From: Papaver somniferum
Taxonomy: Eukaryota; Streptophyta; Magnoliopsida; Ranunculales; Papaveraceae
Direction of reading: 5' to 3'
DNA: 64,000 nt
Assembly (NCBI RefSeq): GCF_003573695.1
Contig: NC_039362.1
Location: forward strand, 115,237,120-115,301,119
Positions within the stretch are counted from its first letter, which is position 1; each line of letters opens with the position of its first letter. Under the pieces are notes generated by a model. That model was not told where the DNA came from, did not search any database, and saw only the letters and a list, made by a program, of their open reading frames with translations. Made by a program: the position numbers and the translations under genes. This document shows positions 1 to 11,122 of this stretch, in pieces.

Positions 1-746
1 AAAAGTAAAGAGATAACGTTACGATTGAGAATCGCTCTGAAACCCTAGCTTTGATATTTCTCCTCTCTAAGACTTATAATTTCGTGACCTAATGATATGA
101 TATCATTTTACATAACCTAACACCTTTTTATAGGTTTACATTTCTTGGTCTTCACGTATTTAGTTTGGTTCAAGAACCCGACCCGAAATAACGAAATACC
201 GAATCCAAACGTGCCCTTAGGCTTTCCAAGGTATTAATACACGTTTTCCACTTGCTAAGTTCGCAAACCCAGCCCGCGAACTTCAAATTCCAGCAGAAAT
301 TTTCGGAATTAAAGTATGAAACCCTTCCGCGAACTTTACTGTCTTTGGTATTCATAAAAACTTGTTTTGGCCACAACTTCTTCATCCGAACTCGGAATGA
401 CCTCATTCTTTTTGAATTATTTTTATCTTTCAATTCTCTTCAATATGTTGATGATAAATACTTAATTTGAATGAGCTAAAATCGGTCTTTGGCCCTTCTC
501 TTGATTTTGAGCGTTTTGCTCCTTTTCATCGCTTTTCTTCCACTTCTCTTGGACTTGGGAACTTGGATACTTGGGATATTTATCTTCCTAGATCTTTTAA
601 GCACTTTTTAGCTCCTTTTTGGATGATTCACCTAATAGAGGAAAATAAGAGAAAACAAGAGTAATAATACAAAAATATGCAAGAATAATAGCTTAAACAA
701 GTATGGAATGGACACTAAAATCATATGAATTATGCACTTATCAGTG
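1..746. other. Unassigned non-coding stretch, probably old repeat
   Basis: No coding frame with recognisable domains is seen here. The stretch has short phrases of the type 'agttcgcaaaccc' and 'cccgcgaac' near 260-335, which recur in the copia-like LTRs at 22.3 and 28.3 kb. It ends in an AT-rich part just before a Tat-like LTR fragment begins near 748. It may be the remains of a retrotransposon, but no termini were found. Confidence 0.3.
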
Positions 747-1026
747 CCGTAGGACGCCAGACCAAAACCCTAATTAATATCACCCATGTGACGTGATTGA
801 TGTTTCATGAACGTGGAGTCTTCAAAGCAGACGTGTATTTAATTAGTCAGTCGTTGACTTGATTAGATGATGAGTCTAAGTATTGTTCAGTCAAGTATGA
901 TTGCTGAATGCTCTAGGATTCATGAATTGAACATGTCTGATGGGACGTATAATTCTCGAATGAATGATGTTGATAGTTGAGTCAACATAATGAATATTGA
1001 TAGTCTGAGCAAATATTGCCCGTATG

Positions 1027-1217
1027 ATGAATTGTTGAATATTGATAGTTGGATCAATATTCGAGCATCTGAGAAAGTATTGCTCATTCGATAAATTACT
1101 GAATATTGATGGTTGAATCAATATTCGAGCATCTGAGCAAGTATTGCTCATTCGATAAATTACTGAATATTGTAGTCGAATCAATATTCGAGCATCTGAG
1201 CAAGTATTGCTCATTCG
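1027..1217. repeat. 64-bp tandem repeat, three units
   Basis: Units run 1027-1090, 1091-1154 and 1155-1217. Each ends in 'gtattgctcattcg' and contains 'atcaatattcgagcatctga'. A more diverged unit precedes them (about 959-1026) and a partial one follows. They lie inside the Tat-like LTR fragment. Confidence 0.9.
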
Positions 1218-2581
1218 ATAAATTATTGGTAGCATGACCAAATAAAATATTAATTAAAATATTGGTAGCTGGACCGAATATTATATAATTAATCTAGGTG
1301 TTGATTGTTGGATCAGCATAAAATTACTAGTGTCTGAACTTGCTCAGAATTATGATTTACAGAGCATTTGTTCGAAACCCTAATTTTAATCAATTGTTGA
1401 TCAATTGATGATTTACTGAAAATAAGTCACTGAGTGAAGGAGGGACCGGCTACATGGGATGATTGTCGACCATGTAGCGCCCAAGTGCTCGAGTGAGCAT
1501 GCACCAAAGTCCTTTGTTGACCAGTTGGTGAAAGGATGATCAAATGTTGGTTCAATCATTTATTAAAATAGTGCTAGTGTGAGCGTTAGGTGGTAAAACC
1601 TAGTTATGGAGAGATGAGGGACTGACCAAGGAGTCATAGGACCGGCCTTTGGTGGTCGTGGGAACGGCTGACGGTCGGTTGAGCAAGTCCCAGGTTGGTT
1701 GGAGAGAGTTTGGACCCAATATGAACAATTGAGAGATAATTAGGTCAAAATTATGAAAGAGTGTAAGACCGGATCCTTGCAGGCCTAAGACCGACCTTGG
1801 TCAGTCAAGGTGGCATTCCCTTGTCACCATATTGCCCGTGTTTCAGTCCTGAGAGTTTTGGTATTTTCTGGTGCGCGTTTGAGCAATATTTTGGATTTTC
1901 AGAAGAGTTTGATCTTGACTGAAACTCTCAATTTTGCTCGATTGAGCAAGTAGAATTTTGCTCATGCGACGGATATTTTGAGAACATTAAAGTAATCATA
2001 TTTTAATTTTTGATGTGGGAATCCTAGTCGGTCATGTGACCATTTGACTTTTTGGCTTTTTCATGGTTTGAGCAATATTTGAGAAAATATTGAAAAACTA
2101 GGGTTTTTGCTCAAACGATGGAGTTCCATGAGATGAAGGAAATAATAATATGAGAAAATAAGGGATTGTAAGGTGTGGGAGTGGCCACATCTAGGGCATG
2201 GCCGACCGTCTAGGTGGCCCGGTTCCGTGACACCTTTCCCTATATTTGTTTTATGAAAGTATGGAGAAACTAAGAGTTTCGCTCAAACGAGGGAGTTTTC
2301 TAGAAATAAGGAGTCTTATTAAGATGAGGGAAATAATAAATTAAAATAAAATAACGGAAGAGGGGACTGGCCACGGAGGCATGACTGGCCGGCCGGTGGG
2401 CCCGGTCCCATGCCTCTTGTTTATTTTATTTAATATTATTTTCCTTCATAAGTTCTTCGTTCGTCCATATTTTTGAATGCTTGTTCGTGCGTTCGGGTGC
2501 TCGTTCGTGCATTATTTTCAAGTACACTTGCACCATTTTCTCGGGGCTTACTCGGTGATGGCCCGAACGCCCGATTGTTGA

Positions 2582-2785
2582 ATATTTATTACTAATTCAT
2601 GAAATTCAGCTGCGAATGACTCATGAAACGGAGTAATAAAATTAATTGGGTATCTATTACTAATCCATGGAATCCAGCTGGGGATTCAAGGAACGGAGTA
2701 GTGAGATAAAATGGTTATCTATTACTAATCCATGGAATCCAACTGAGGATCAACTATGGAACAAAGTAATGAGATAGAATAAATT
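2582..2785. repeat. About 65-bp tandem repeat, three units
   Basis: Three units begin near 2582, 2651 and 2716, each with the phrase 'tctattactaatccatgg' or a close variant followed by a variable 'cagctggggat' part. The same array is present at 31.6-31.8 kb, so it belongs to the LTR family and not to this locus alone. Confidence 0.8.
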
Positions 2786-2888
2786 ATTTTCTAGGAATTC
2801 AGTTGATGAATGACACGCTAGAATTAATCTATTTGCAGAATCGAGATATGAGACAATTGAAGCATCATACTCTTTCTGAGGGGTGTAT

Positions 2889-3106
2889 AGTCAGGGAACA
2901 ATGAGCGGCGTGACAACCTGAAGGCTTTAAGCTCTCTAGCAAACATTATGTCTAAGAACCGCCCAATCATTAAGATATTCTATACACGGTCTCTCTAGTC
3001 AGGGAACAACGAGCAGCGTGACGTCCTGAAGGCGTTAAGTTCTCTAACAAACATTATGTCTAGGAGCCGCCCAATCATTTTGATTCTATGTAGAGGTGAT
3101 GATGAA
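2889..3106. repeat. 108-bp tandem duplication
   Basis: Two units with period 108 start at the 'tcagggaacaa' phrase at 2891 and 2999. Both contain 'aacattatgtct' and 'ccgcccaatcatt'. The pair is repeated at 31.89-32.07 kb in the related LTR copy. Confidence 0.8.
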
Positions 3107-3149
3107 ATGTGTGAAGCGTCGAACGCTCAGCTGGGAGTTATAAGTTCGT

Positions 3150-4430
3150 TGAGACTTGTGAAAGCAAAAGATTCTAGACTTAATAAAACTTAAAAATTAA
3201 AGAAAACTTAACTCAAAATTTGATTTCAAGATATTAAAGATAACCAAGACACTGGAATTCACTATTACACATGAATAAATTATGGTAAATATTTCATAAC
3301 TCTAATTAGCCTTTTAATCCTTTATTTCTTAATTCACAAATAATCAAACATATTCTCAAATATTAATTGTATTACCTAAGTATAGACTATCAATTGATTA
3401 AACAAAGTATAATTTATCAAATTGAATCACAAGTAATTAATAAAATTATGTAAACTCTTAAGAACTCTGCAAAAGCAGATTGAGTGAATTATAATTAAAA
3501 ATTAGAGAAAATGAAATAGTTACCCATTATTCATGTGTGAATAGCTTCATCCATTGCCTTGGTTACGCGAGAATTTAGCCTCTCATCATGTTGGAAACAC
3601 GCTCAAAAGTTGATTTCATTTATGCTCAAAAGTTAATTGTCGTTGTCACTGTAGCATATAAGATTGTCCAAGGACTGTCGATCTCACTATAGCTTATAAG
3701 ACTATCGCCAAAGTGTCGCAGCGACTGTAGCTTTTAAGACTGCTCCGTGAGGGTCTTATGTTCTTCGTGTTCTTCGTGCAACAGCAGCAGTGGAGTTTCT
3801 GCAACTTGATTTTCTCGACTCTCTGATGCTTTGCAACTCTCCCAAACTCTCTATCCCTTTCTCTGCTACCCCAAGATGCTATTTATACTCAACATGCGAA
3901 GAAAATCCTATGTAATAACTCACAATAATCTCCCTTTATTCGGAAGTAAAAATATCTTGGGAATATTTTCTTCCCAGATTTTTCTTCCCATGCACCTAAT
4001 TGCGGCTGACTCACTCCAAACACGCATAAAACCTTCCTTTTTATCTCTTGCACGCTCCAGAAAGAGTCCCAAGTCCCCCAAACTCGAGCAATGCATATCG
4101 GTCCGTGAATATATTCTCTCATGTACGTGTTGTCCTGATTTCTTCCGTCGATTATCTAACCAAATTTAGACGATTCCAAAGCCCATACCAATCCTGTCTC
4201 GACCAAAGGAACAAGTTCAGTTAATTCCAGCCCTTTAATCTCCCAACAACACCTTCAAAATCTCAACCCTAATTCTGGCAGTTCAAATGAATTTTTCCCG
4301 CCAAAAATAATTCAAACGGAGAAAAAGACGGGTGATGTGGACAAAATTGGGCTACATATAGTCGTGGGTGCCCCTTAGCAAAAGTGGGGGTCCGTGTAGC
4401 AATTGTCCTCCGGGGTGCTCTGAGCAACTT
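3150..4430 (-). mobile_element. LTR-like fragment with minus-strand TATA box
   Basis: Read on the minus strand, this stretch matches the plus strand at about 56.98-57.7 kb in several blocks. These are 'gctaaggggcaccc', a 'ttggcggg' block, an 'agattttgaaggtgttg' block, a TATA box at 3879-3890 (reverse complement 'gagtataaatag') and a downstream 'gaacacgaagaaca' block. Two dispersed copies with a shared promoter layout suggest an LTR or similar long repeat of one family. The exact ends were not found. The left edge abuts Tat copy A at 3149/3150. Confidence 0.45.
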
Positions 4431-4849
4431 TTCGAGCCGAATTTTTCAACAATATTTATTTCCAAAAAAATACCTACAAACACACAAAACACCATAATAA
4501 GTACGAAATCGAGTACTAACAATACGAAACATTGAGGACAAATTAGACACATAAATGCGTCTATTATTAAGCACTAGATGGTGATTTTCCAGTAGATGAG
4601 ATAAGTAGTTAAACTTAGTCGTACAAAGGCATTTTCAGAATCCCTGATTTGCACAAATGATGTCATGTATGAGCAAATGCCCAGATAAGGACTCTGGCAG
4701 TATGATAGAGTGTCATCCCGTAAGTACGAAGAGACGAGGCACTGCTGATTTGGACGGTTAGACGTCTAGTTTTGGTCGGTCTAGCGTTTACGGGCCCGGG
4801 CCCGAAAAAGGAAATCCTTGTTTTATTAGGTTTTTGGAAATAAAATTGA
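4431..4849. other. Non-coding stretch upstream of the first PMD gene
   Basis: No reading frame or repeat family is recognised. It lies directly upstream of a TATA box and leader intron, so part of it is likely the old promoter of the PMD gene. Confidence 0.3.
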
Positions 4850-4856
4850 TATAAAA
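4850..4856 (+). promoter_or_regulatory. TATA box of the PMD gene
   Basis: 'tataaaa' in the context 'ttgatataaaaggga'. It lies about 145 bp before a canonical intron donor and about 950 bp before the ATG at 5801. The position fits a transcript with a short first leader exon and a leader intron. Confidence 0.5.
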
Positions 4857-4998
4857 GGGAAAGAAGCCCTAAAAAATTTATATTAATATTTCTTTTTCAC
4901 CAACCAACCACTCTCCCTTTGACCTACTCACGTCCGAGCAGAGGAGGAGAAAAGAATTTCGCTGGAATTCAGCCACCGCCAACCGTCCGGCCGACCAG

Positions 4999-5612
4999 GT
5001 AAGTCCGAATTTTTTTTTTTTTACTGTTCGTTCATGAGTTGTGCTCAAAAAAAAATTTCATATGTATACATGCATGCGTAGGTTTTATGATTTTTTTTTA
5101 GCAAACAGACGTCTGTCCGTCCGTCGATTTAGGAAACGAATGATAATCCCTAACTTACGAAAGATTTTTTTTTTGAATAGACCTGCGTCTAATTATAGAA
5201 TTTTGTTTATGAGTTTTCACAAAAACAAAATTTATTTGGGATATATATGGACCTTTGCAAAATAGAAAAAGACCCATTTGATAGACGAACGCTCGTTCGA
5301 GCAATTTTTTTTTTAATGTTTACGTGAGTTATTAACTCACACAAAAGTTTTTTTTTTTAAATATTCACGTGAAATTACTTACGAAATTTGGAAATTCTGT
5401 AAAACCAAATTTTGATCTTGAACAATTATAAAAGCAAACAAAAGCGATGTTTTCATGGGTTTTGTGATTTAATAGTGTATGCACGAAAATCAATGAATGT
5501 TCACCCGGTGAGAATTATGTGAATTGCTCACATGATGGAAATTTCGTGAATTACTCACATGAAAATCAAGATATGATTTTGGATAATGAGATTTTTTTGT
5601 TCGTCTTTGCAG
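4999..5612 (+). other. Predicted leader (5' UTR) intron of the PMD gene
   Basis: The donor 'accag|gtaagt' is at 4998/4999 and the acceptor 'tttgcag|gttt' ends at 5612. The inside is T-rich with no coding frame. It has a run of 'gtgaattactcacatg'-like imperfect palindromes at about 5322-5565. The intron call rests on splice signals and position only. Confidence 0.5.
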
Positions 5613-5800
5613 GTTTAAAAAAGCGAACATACTCTCGAAATTTTCGTGTTATAGTCATTATAGCTAGTGAAACTGTAAAGGGTAAGAGTTAAATTGTTAC
5701 CGTTTTTGTAGATAGGCACTTTCATTCCATGATCCATTATTTTGTTGAATGATGTGCTGAAGTAGAAGTGTTGTATGGATGTCACGTAAATTTCGCAAAG

Positions 5801-6667
5801 ATGACTGATTCTCATGGTGGCACTTCCAAAGATGATACTTCCACAAATGCAACCTCAGGAAACGATACCTATGTAGACAGAACTTCTGTCGACAAAGAAG
5901 AAGAAGAAACAACTGGAACAAAGAATATTCCAAACACTGATGACGATTTCTTTGCGGTTCAGTATAGACCTGAAAAACGTCTCCCAGGTTCCTCGTTTCG
6001 TCTTCTTATAGATCCCATGGATATTGTTCAGAGAAAATTGGTGTCTCCTCGAGAGAATGTTCGATTTTTTCTACAAGGATCCGACATTATGCTGGTTCAC
6101 ACATAGACTTCAAGATTTCTCGAAAACCTTTAACATACTTCTCCGGATGGGCAAGACATGTTGGGGTATCGTCATGTGAGAACCATGTTGGATCGTGCAC
6201 AGGTGACACGAGCTATTCAAGCAGCTGGAGATTTGTCAGTTTACCATTATGTGAGAGGTATAGTATCTTTGCTCGCTCGTTGGTGTGTTCCTACTCATAC
6301 TTTCATATGCAGGTGGGGAGAACTTACCATCACTTTAGAGGATGTGGTTGCTTAATTGCATCTTCCCATCACGGGTAATTTCCCTGCAGCACTTTCGACA
6401 TGAGAATGCAATATCTGATGTCTTGACAGCTACGATGCATGATATTAACAAATTATCCAGCAAATCTTGTTATGCTCAATGGTTGAAGCATTGGTGGCCG
6501 AGAGATTGAACTCCTGAAAGACCTGTGGATGACATATTAAACATTGCTGCTTTCTTGTGACTGTGGTTATCCAGAGATGTATTTGAAGATAATGGGAACT
6601 TGTTGAATCCATTCGTGATTCCTTTTGTCATTAAGATAGGTAAAGGTGAGAAACTTCTCGTTGGTAG
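5801..6667 (+). pseudogene. Plant mobile domain (PMD) protein pseudogene, 5' part
   Basis: This is the N-terminal half of a PMD (aminotransferase-like, MAIN/MAIL-type) protein. In plants these are nuclear proteins of still debated function, often carried by transposons. The start is placed at ATG 5801 because an acidic Ser/Thr/Asp-rich leader follows directly. The domain signature is clear: a 'GYRHVRTMLDRAQVT' segment (about 6160-6210), then 'RWCVPTHTF' and 'WGELTITLEDVV' (about 6280-6352), where PMD proteins have a W/R-x-P-E-T-H-T-F and W-G-E-x-T-x-T-L-E-D-V motif. The frame shifts near 6095 and 6148, and stops occur at 6353 and near 6507 and 6560. The coding sense breaks off at 6667 inside 'KGEKLLVGS' and continues at 18605 after a nested insertion. 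The point damage shows decay beyond the insertion itself. Confidence 0.82.
6663..6667. repeat. Target site duplication GGTAG, left copy
   Basis: 'ggtag' stands directly before the LTR start 'tgtaaagaccctc' at 6668. It is repeated at 18600-18604 directly after the LTR end 'gggggtgctaca'. Confidence 0.88.
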
Positions 6668-7017
6668 TGTAAAGACCCTCAAGCTCGTCAATGCTATTAG
6701 ACTAGTAAAGAGACGTCTTAGTCTCTAATTGCTCGATTAGTGTAACTCGAACTTTAATTATTAGAAATTAATCTAACAACTATCTATATATGACACCAGT
6801 ACTGTTAGATAGAACTCGAGAAGTTATGCGAAATAGACTACTTGAACGTGGCTTTCGGACACTGGATGAAGAAGATATCACCGGATGAGTATGAAGGGAA
6901 GATTAGGCATTTATAGACAAACCGACTTGGAAGACCTTATCCATGGCGTGGGTGCCTCAGTATTTTGGCCGGCCTTATCAACCCAAACCGAGAGGATACA
7001 CTCTCATTTTCTTCTTT

Positions 7018-7073
7018 CTTCTTCTTCTTCTTCTTCTTCTTCTTCTTCTTCTTCTTCTTCTTCTTCTTCTTCT
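7018..7073. repeat. (CTT)n microsatellite
   Basis: About 18 uninterrupted CTT units, followed by an imperfect pyrimidine tract to about 7098. It lies inside the solo LTR. The serine- or leucine-rich frames across it are artefacts of the repeat. Confidence 0.97.
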
Positions 7074-7726
7074 TTCTTCTTCTCTTTCTCTTTCCCCTGT
7101 TCTTCATCTGTTGAGAGTTGAGAATTAAAAGTGAGGATTTTGAGATCGAATCAAGAGTATAAAGATCAAGGAAGGGTTACTGGAGGTGATGATGGTGTTG
7201 TGGTAGGTTCTGGTTAAAATCAGTGACGAGTTAGAGAAGATTAAGTTATGGTTTTCTGAAGGATGAAGATTGATTGAGGTTTCGTGGAATTGTTTTGTGT
7301 ATTGAGTTTCCGATGGAAGAAGATTGAATGGGTTGGCGTTTAATTGTATTTTTGAAGTTGATTCAGTGATGAATCGAAGAACTAGGGTTTCTGGTTTTGG
7401 GTTTGAAATTCAGACAATGAATCAGAAGATGAATTGATGGTTAGGGGATTAAATTAACAGTGGGTTTGTTCTTAATTGAATCATAGATGGATATATTGAG
7501 ATTCTAAATCAGATTCTTATTGAATTGGAGATTTAGGGTTCTTGAGTTGGGTTGTAGGTGGAACAGACATACGTATGAATTAGAATTGGAGGGAGGCTGA
7601 GCATCTGTAAAGGATAATGGGTTGTGTTGAAGGTAATTCTTCTTCAATAAATTTAGTTTCATTAAGATGTGTTATCAAATTGAAGTGAATGTTGTTTTAG
7701 TGCTAAATTGATGATTGATGTTGTTG

Positions 7727-7731
7727 ATGTC
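7727..7731. repeat. Target site duplication ATGTC, left copy
   Basis: 'atgtc' directly before the 5' LTR. The right copy is at 16286-16290, directly after the 3' LTR. Confidence 0.93.
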
Positions 7732-8102
7732 TGTTGATGGTGGATTTTTGTTTAAGGCTAAAATTGTAAAAGCCGAATTTTAATAGGCTGACATCCTGTA
7801 AAGGATAAAGCCATGTGAGTGATGAATACTTCTTCACTTTATTAATTCACCTAGAATGGAGCATGTGGCAACAATCCCTGTGAATTAGATACACCCAGAA
7901 CGGAGCATGTAGCAACAATCCCGATTTTCTGTGGATTTATAACATTATTAATTACTGCCTTATTAGCCTTGTATTTTATGTGTTGTTCCCGGGAACCCTC
8001 ACTATTGGTGCGGCATGAGGACTGAGTGTTGCTCCTAACAGAGTAACATGAATCTCCGAGTGTCAATAGTGAGGCATGCACGAAATGCCCGTACAGGCTA
8101 TC

Positions 8103-8209
8103 TCTCGGAGTGTTATACTAGCCCGATTGAGTAAAGTATCTCGGTGTGTTATACTAGCCTGATTGAGCATTCCTCTCGGTGTGTTATACTAGCCCGATTG
8201 AGTATAATC
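8103..8209. repeat. 35-bp tandem repeat in the Tat LTR, three units
   Basis: Units start near 8103, 8138 and 8173, each with 'tctcgg', 'gtgttatactagcc' and 'gattgag'. The same three units occur in the 3' LTR near 14670-14780. Confidence 0.9.
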
Positions 8210-9952
8210 TGGACTGCCCGTGCCAGTCTCAGAAATAATCATGACCACACAGGTTGGCCGCATGATTCGATAGCCTAGACGATCTTTAGTAGGAGTAGGC
8301 TATCACCACAATGACCACCAGCGGGCCCGTTTTTTCCCTGGTCGGTCGAATACATACCACGCCCTTCAAATAGCCACCAAACGCCAGCCCATAGTTGGAT
8401 GTCCAGGCTGGTGTGGAGCAGAAGGATCGCGCGACAAGGGCCGACCAAGGCAGACTTAAAAACAGTCACGGCCGTCCAACTTCTCCGACACAGTTGGACG
8501 GCGTAGATTGTTCCATGTCCGGTCGGACAAGTACCTTGGTGTACACTGGCGAGCCCCCTTCCTACCTGCATAATCGATCCTCCCCTGACCTAGCCACGAA
8601 ATGACATGTGGTTGCCTGAAGTTGGGCCGGTGTGAGGCTTAAAGGGTCGCAGGAAATTCCACTAAGGGTATCAAATTGATCACGACCATCCAACTTCACC
8701 AGCATGTTTGGATGGCTTAGATCAGGCCTATGACCGTCAGTCAGGTATCACCATGTTGACCACCGTCCCAATGTGGGTCCCACATGGTCGGCCAATCCAA
8801 ACGAAGAGCATATCATGCAAACTCGTCCGACCAAAGTATCATTTGCGCGACTAACATAAAACCCTAATTAGGGTTTGCGGCATATTACATCTGTCGTAAA
8901 TCGATCACGAGTGTCCATCTTCGCCAGCCTGGATGAAGGGTACAAGAATAGACTAAGGAGGTCCAGAGAGTATCTACATGATCACCGTGGGCCCGTATAC
9001 CTCTATATCCGACCGACCAGAGCAAGGCAGGACCAGACGCCTCGATTCGTGCGCCCTGAAGGTGGCATGCCGCGCCCCTTTGGAAATCCTTTGTGGCACA
9101 GGATTCCTGCCGCAAATCGATCTCATCCACTCCTCTTTACCGGTAAACTTGAGTGGCCTAGATCGCATCTTCATGGGGCAGTGAGGTATGGTTATGCACA
9201 CCGGAAAGCCGTCTACACGCCTTCCCGGTCGGTCCTGTCAAAAACACCTCCCATGCTTGGTTTTGACCAAGCTGAAGAGTGATGCTTGCGCACCTCTTCA
9301 AAACCCTAAAACTTCATCAACGGTCGCAGATGAGTGTCATATATCATCTTATCCGTCCAACTCTACCAGCTTGGTTAGGCATCCCAGGCTAGGAGTTAAA
9401 TGGCCATTAAGGTGTCGTGGTGATTACCATCCGTCACTCTACCACATCATGTGATCGGCCAAGGGAGGGCTTGCATGTGCAACCTCCAACTATCATTCGA
9501 AGATAGCTAAGCATGCATCTGTTCTAAGACGCTTAATCCGCGACTTACTCCATTAATCCTTAAAACAACGATGCTTCATACACATTGATTATATTCGATA
9601 CATTACATGTATAGAGTACACACGATATTTCATGAGTATCTACTTCCTAAATAACTTAGTTATTTAACCTAGCACTGTATGCTACCTTCTGTGGGTCCCA
9701 CGATCCACACAATCGAGACATCAAGCATGTCACAAACTGGGGGATACATACTGGGGTATTAGTCTGGCGGTTTACAGCGTGCAGCGTGCAACGCGCCATC
9801 AGAAGAACGTGTCAGGAAGACATGGACGGTTAGTGATGATGGTAGAAGTGGGATTATGCCTGATCGTGTGACAATCACTAACATGACTCCACTACTCCAT
9901 CACTCCACCTCCTCCACTTCCCACGAGAGACGTGGGTTAGGCTTAATGACTT

Positions 9953-9962
9953 GTATAAATAG
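9953..9962 (+). promoter_or_regulatory. TATA box in the Tat 5' LTR
   Basis: 'gtataaatag' in the context 'gacttgtataaataggttc', about 370 bp before the LTR end, a usual distance for R plus U5 in this group. The matching part is deleted from the 3' LTR. Confidence 0.6.
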
Positions 9963-10329
9963 GTTCTCCTCCCTATTTCCAAGACAGACAAGACAGAAAC
10001 CAAGTGTTGATACAACGTATTCAAACACCCAGAGATGATTGCTTATATTATTGCAAGCCAGTTCGGTATTCTGATACAAGTCATAAACAACCAACACCTC
10101 CACAATCTCAACATCTTCTTCACTTCCCTCCCTAAGATCAACCCCGTCTCCTTCACTTTGTGACCGAAGCAAGTATGGAACGACCATTTCTTGGTTTAGG
10201 CCAGAATTGTACAGATTGATCTCTCGAATCAAAAGCACTCCCGTCCAGTGCATTTGTTTAGGGTTTCATTTCTCATCCACACACCCCAAATTACAAAAAC
10301 CAGCAGAAATAGTTTTCACCCATAAACAA

Positions 10330-10347
10330 TTGGCGACCACAGTGGGA
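10330..10347 (+). other. Primer binding site of the Tat-like element
   Basis: 'TGGCGACCACAGTGGGAG' begins two bases after the 5' LTR. A start with TGG and this spacing are usual for priming by the 3' end of a host tRNA. The tRNA was not identified; a tRNA-Arg-type site is a guess from related elements. Confidence 0.75.
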
Positions 10348-10410
10348 GATTAATCTCTCGGTTGTGTAGTCAATTTCTTCAATACCAATTCAATTTTACT
10401 GATTTCAAAA

Positions 10411-11081
10411 ATGGTGGATCTTAGGTCTGGATCAGCAACCAATCCTGACGGGACTAGCGCTGAAAACACTCTCGGTGTTGATATCCCAATCAGTGGTGTT
10501 ACCTGCAGCCAGTCAATACCATCAATGTATCTCGTGGAATTACTTCCTCTACTACCAGCACCAGCGGAGCATGAGGAGATATTCCATTGGGCGTGACACC
10601 TCCTATCACCAGAGCCAGAGCAGCCGCAAACCCTGGCATCTCTTCAAGTGTAACGCCTCCAGCCGTCACCAGAGCAACTGCCACTCCTCCATCGGGACGA
10701 GGAGATGGAGGAGCCAGAGCATGACAACCCCCTATTACCATGGTGGATTTGATGGAGAGACAAGAAGTTCTCGCTAGGGCCCAAATGGATGTGGCTACAA
10801 CTCAGAAAGAGGTACTCACTTTTCTTAAGACATTAAATGATCGATTGCCACAAGAGCCGCGACAGCCCCTGGAGCCAATAAGGAACGCATTCGACGCACC
10901 CGGAGAAGGTACTTCAGCGGAGCGGGCCTACATGGACCGGATCAAAGAAGCGATGAACGACATACTCGATCTCCTCAACAAGATGACATCAGATATGAGC
11001 GGTCCTGTCATGGAGACTCCTACACTGGGGACTGATCCTCACAACGATCCTCCTCAAGTCAATAGTTTCACTATGAACTAG
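10411..11081 (+). pseudogene. gag-like region of the Tat element, broken
   Basis: The reading starts with 'MVDLRSGSA' at 10411, shortly after the primer binding site, as gag does in this group. It then needs a frame change to go on through a Pro/Ala/Thr-rich stretch (about 10580-10725, one in-frame TGA near 10723). After that comes a helical Glu/Gln-rich stretch from 10740 to 11081, ending in TAG. The conserved retrotransposon gag core and a clear zinc knuckle are not visible before the protease, so the region looks shortened. The identity rests on position and on the downstream protease. Confidence 0.55.
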
Positions 11082-11122
11082 AGGCCGATGGATCAGGAAG
11101 CGACTTCTTTGGTGGAAAGTTT

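Larger units (their letters stand above)
748..3149 (-). mobile_element. Tat-like LTR fragment (copy A), truncated at both ends
   Basis: This stretch is similar, block by block, to 32.69-34.5 kb and to 31.60-32.14 kb. Those two regions end in the reverse complement of the start of the Tat-type LTR that is complete at 7732 and 14301. Copy A is therefore read as a minus-strand LTR fragment of the same broad group. Shared blocks include the start near 748 and the 'accggctacatgg' area near 1447. They also include the repeated 'tatctattactaatccatgg' units near 2650 and the end at 'cagctgggag' (3149). No TATA region or LTR ends are kept, so it is a relic. Confidence 0.6.
7732..10328 (+). repeat. 5' LTR of the Tat-like element (2597 bp)
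   Basis: The boundaries come from the direct match with 14301-16285, TG..CA ends and the primer binding site that follows. It holds three 35-bp units at about 8103-8209 ('gtgttatactagcccgattg'). It also has several hairpin modules and a TATA box 'gtataaatag' at 9953-9962. Frames within it, such as the one at 8875-9282, have no protein family and are not genes. Confidence 0.93.

Noticed and set aside
891..1241. Minus-strand frame with repeated 'YRMSNTCSDARILI'
   Set aside because: The repeated protein is produced by the 64-bp DNA tandem repeat; no family and no promoter.
6885..7128. Serine-rich and leucine-rich frames
   Set aside because: Both are translations of the (CTT)n microsatellite inside the solo LTR.
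8875..9454. Several overlapping frames of 68-135 codons on both strands
   Set aside because: They lie within the Tat 5' LTR, part is deleted in the 3' LTR, and none has a protein family.
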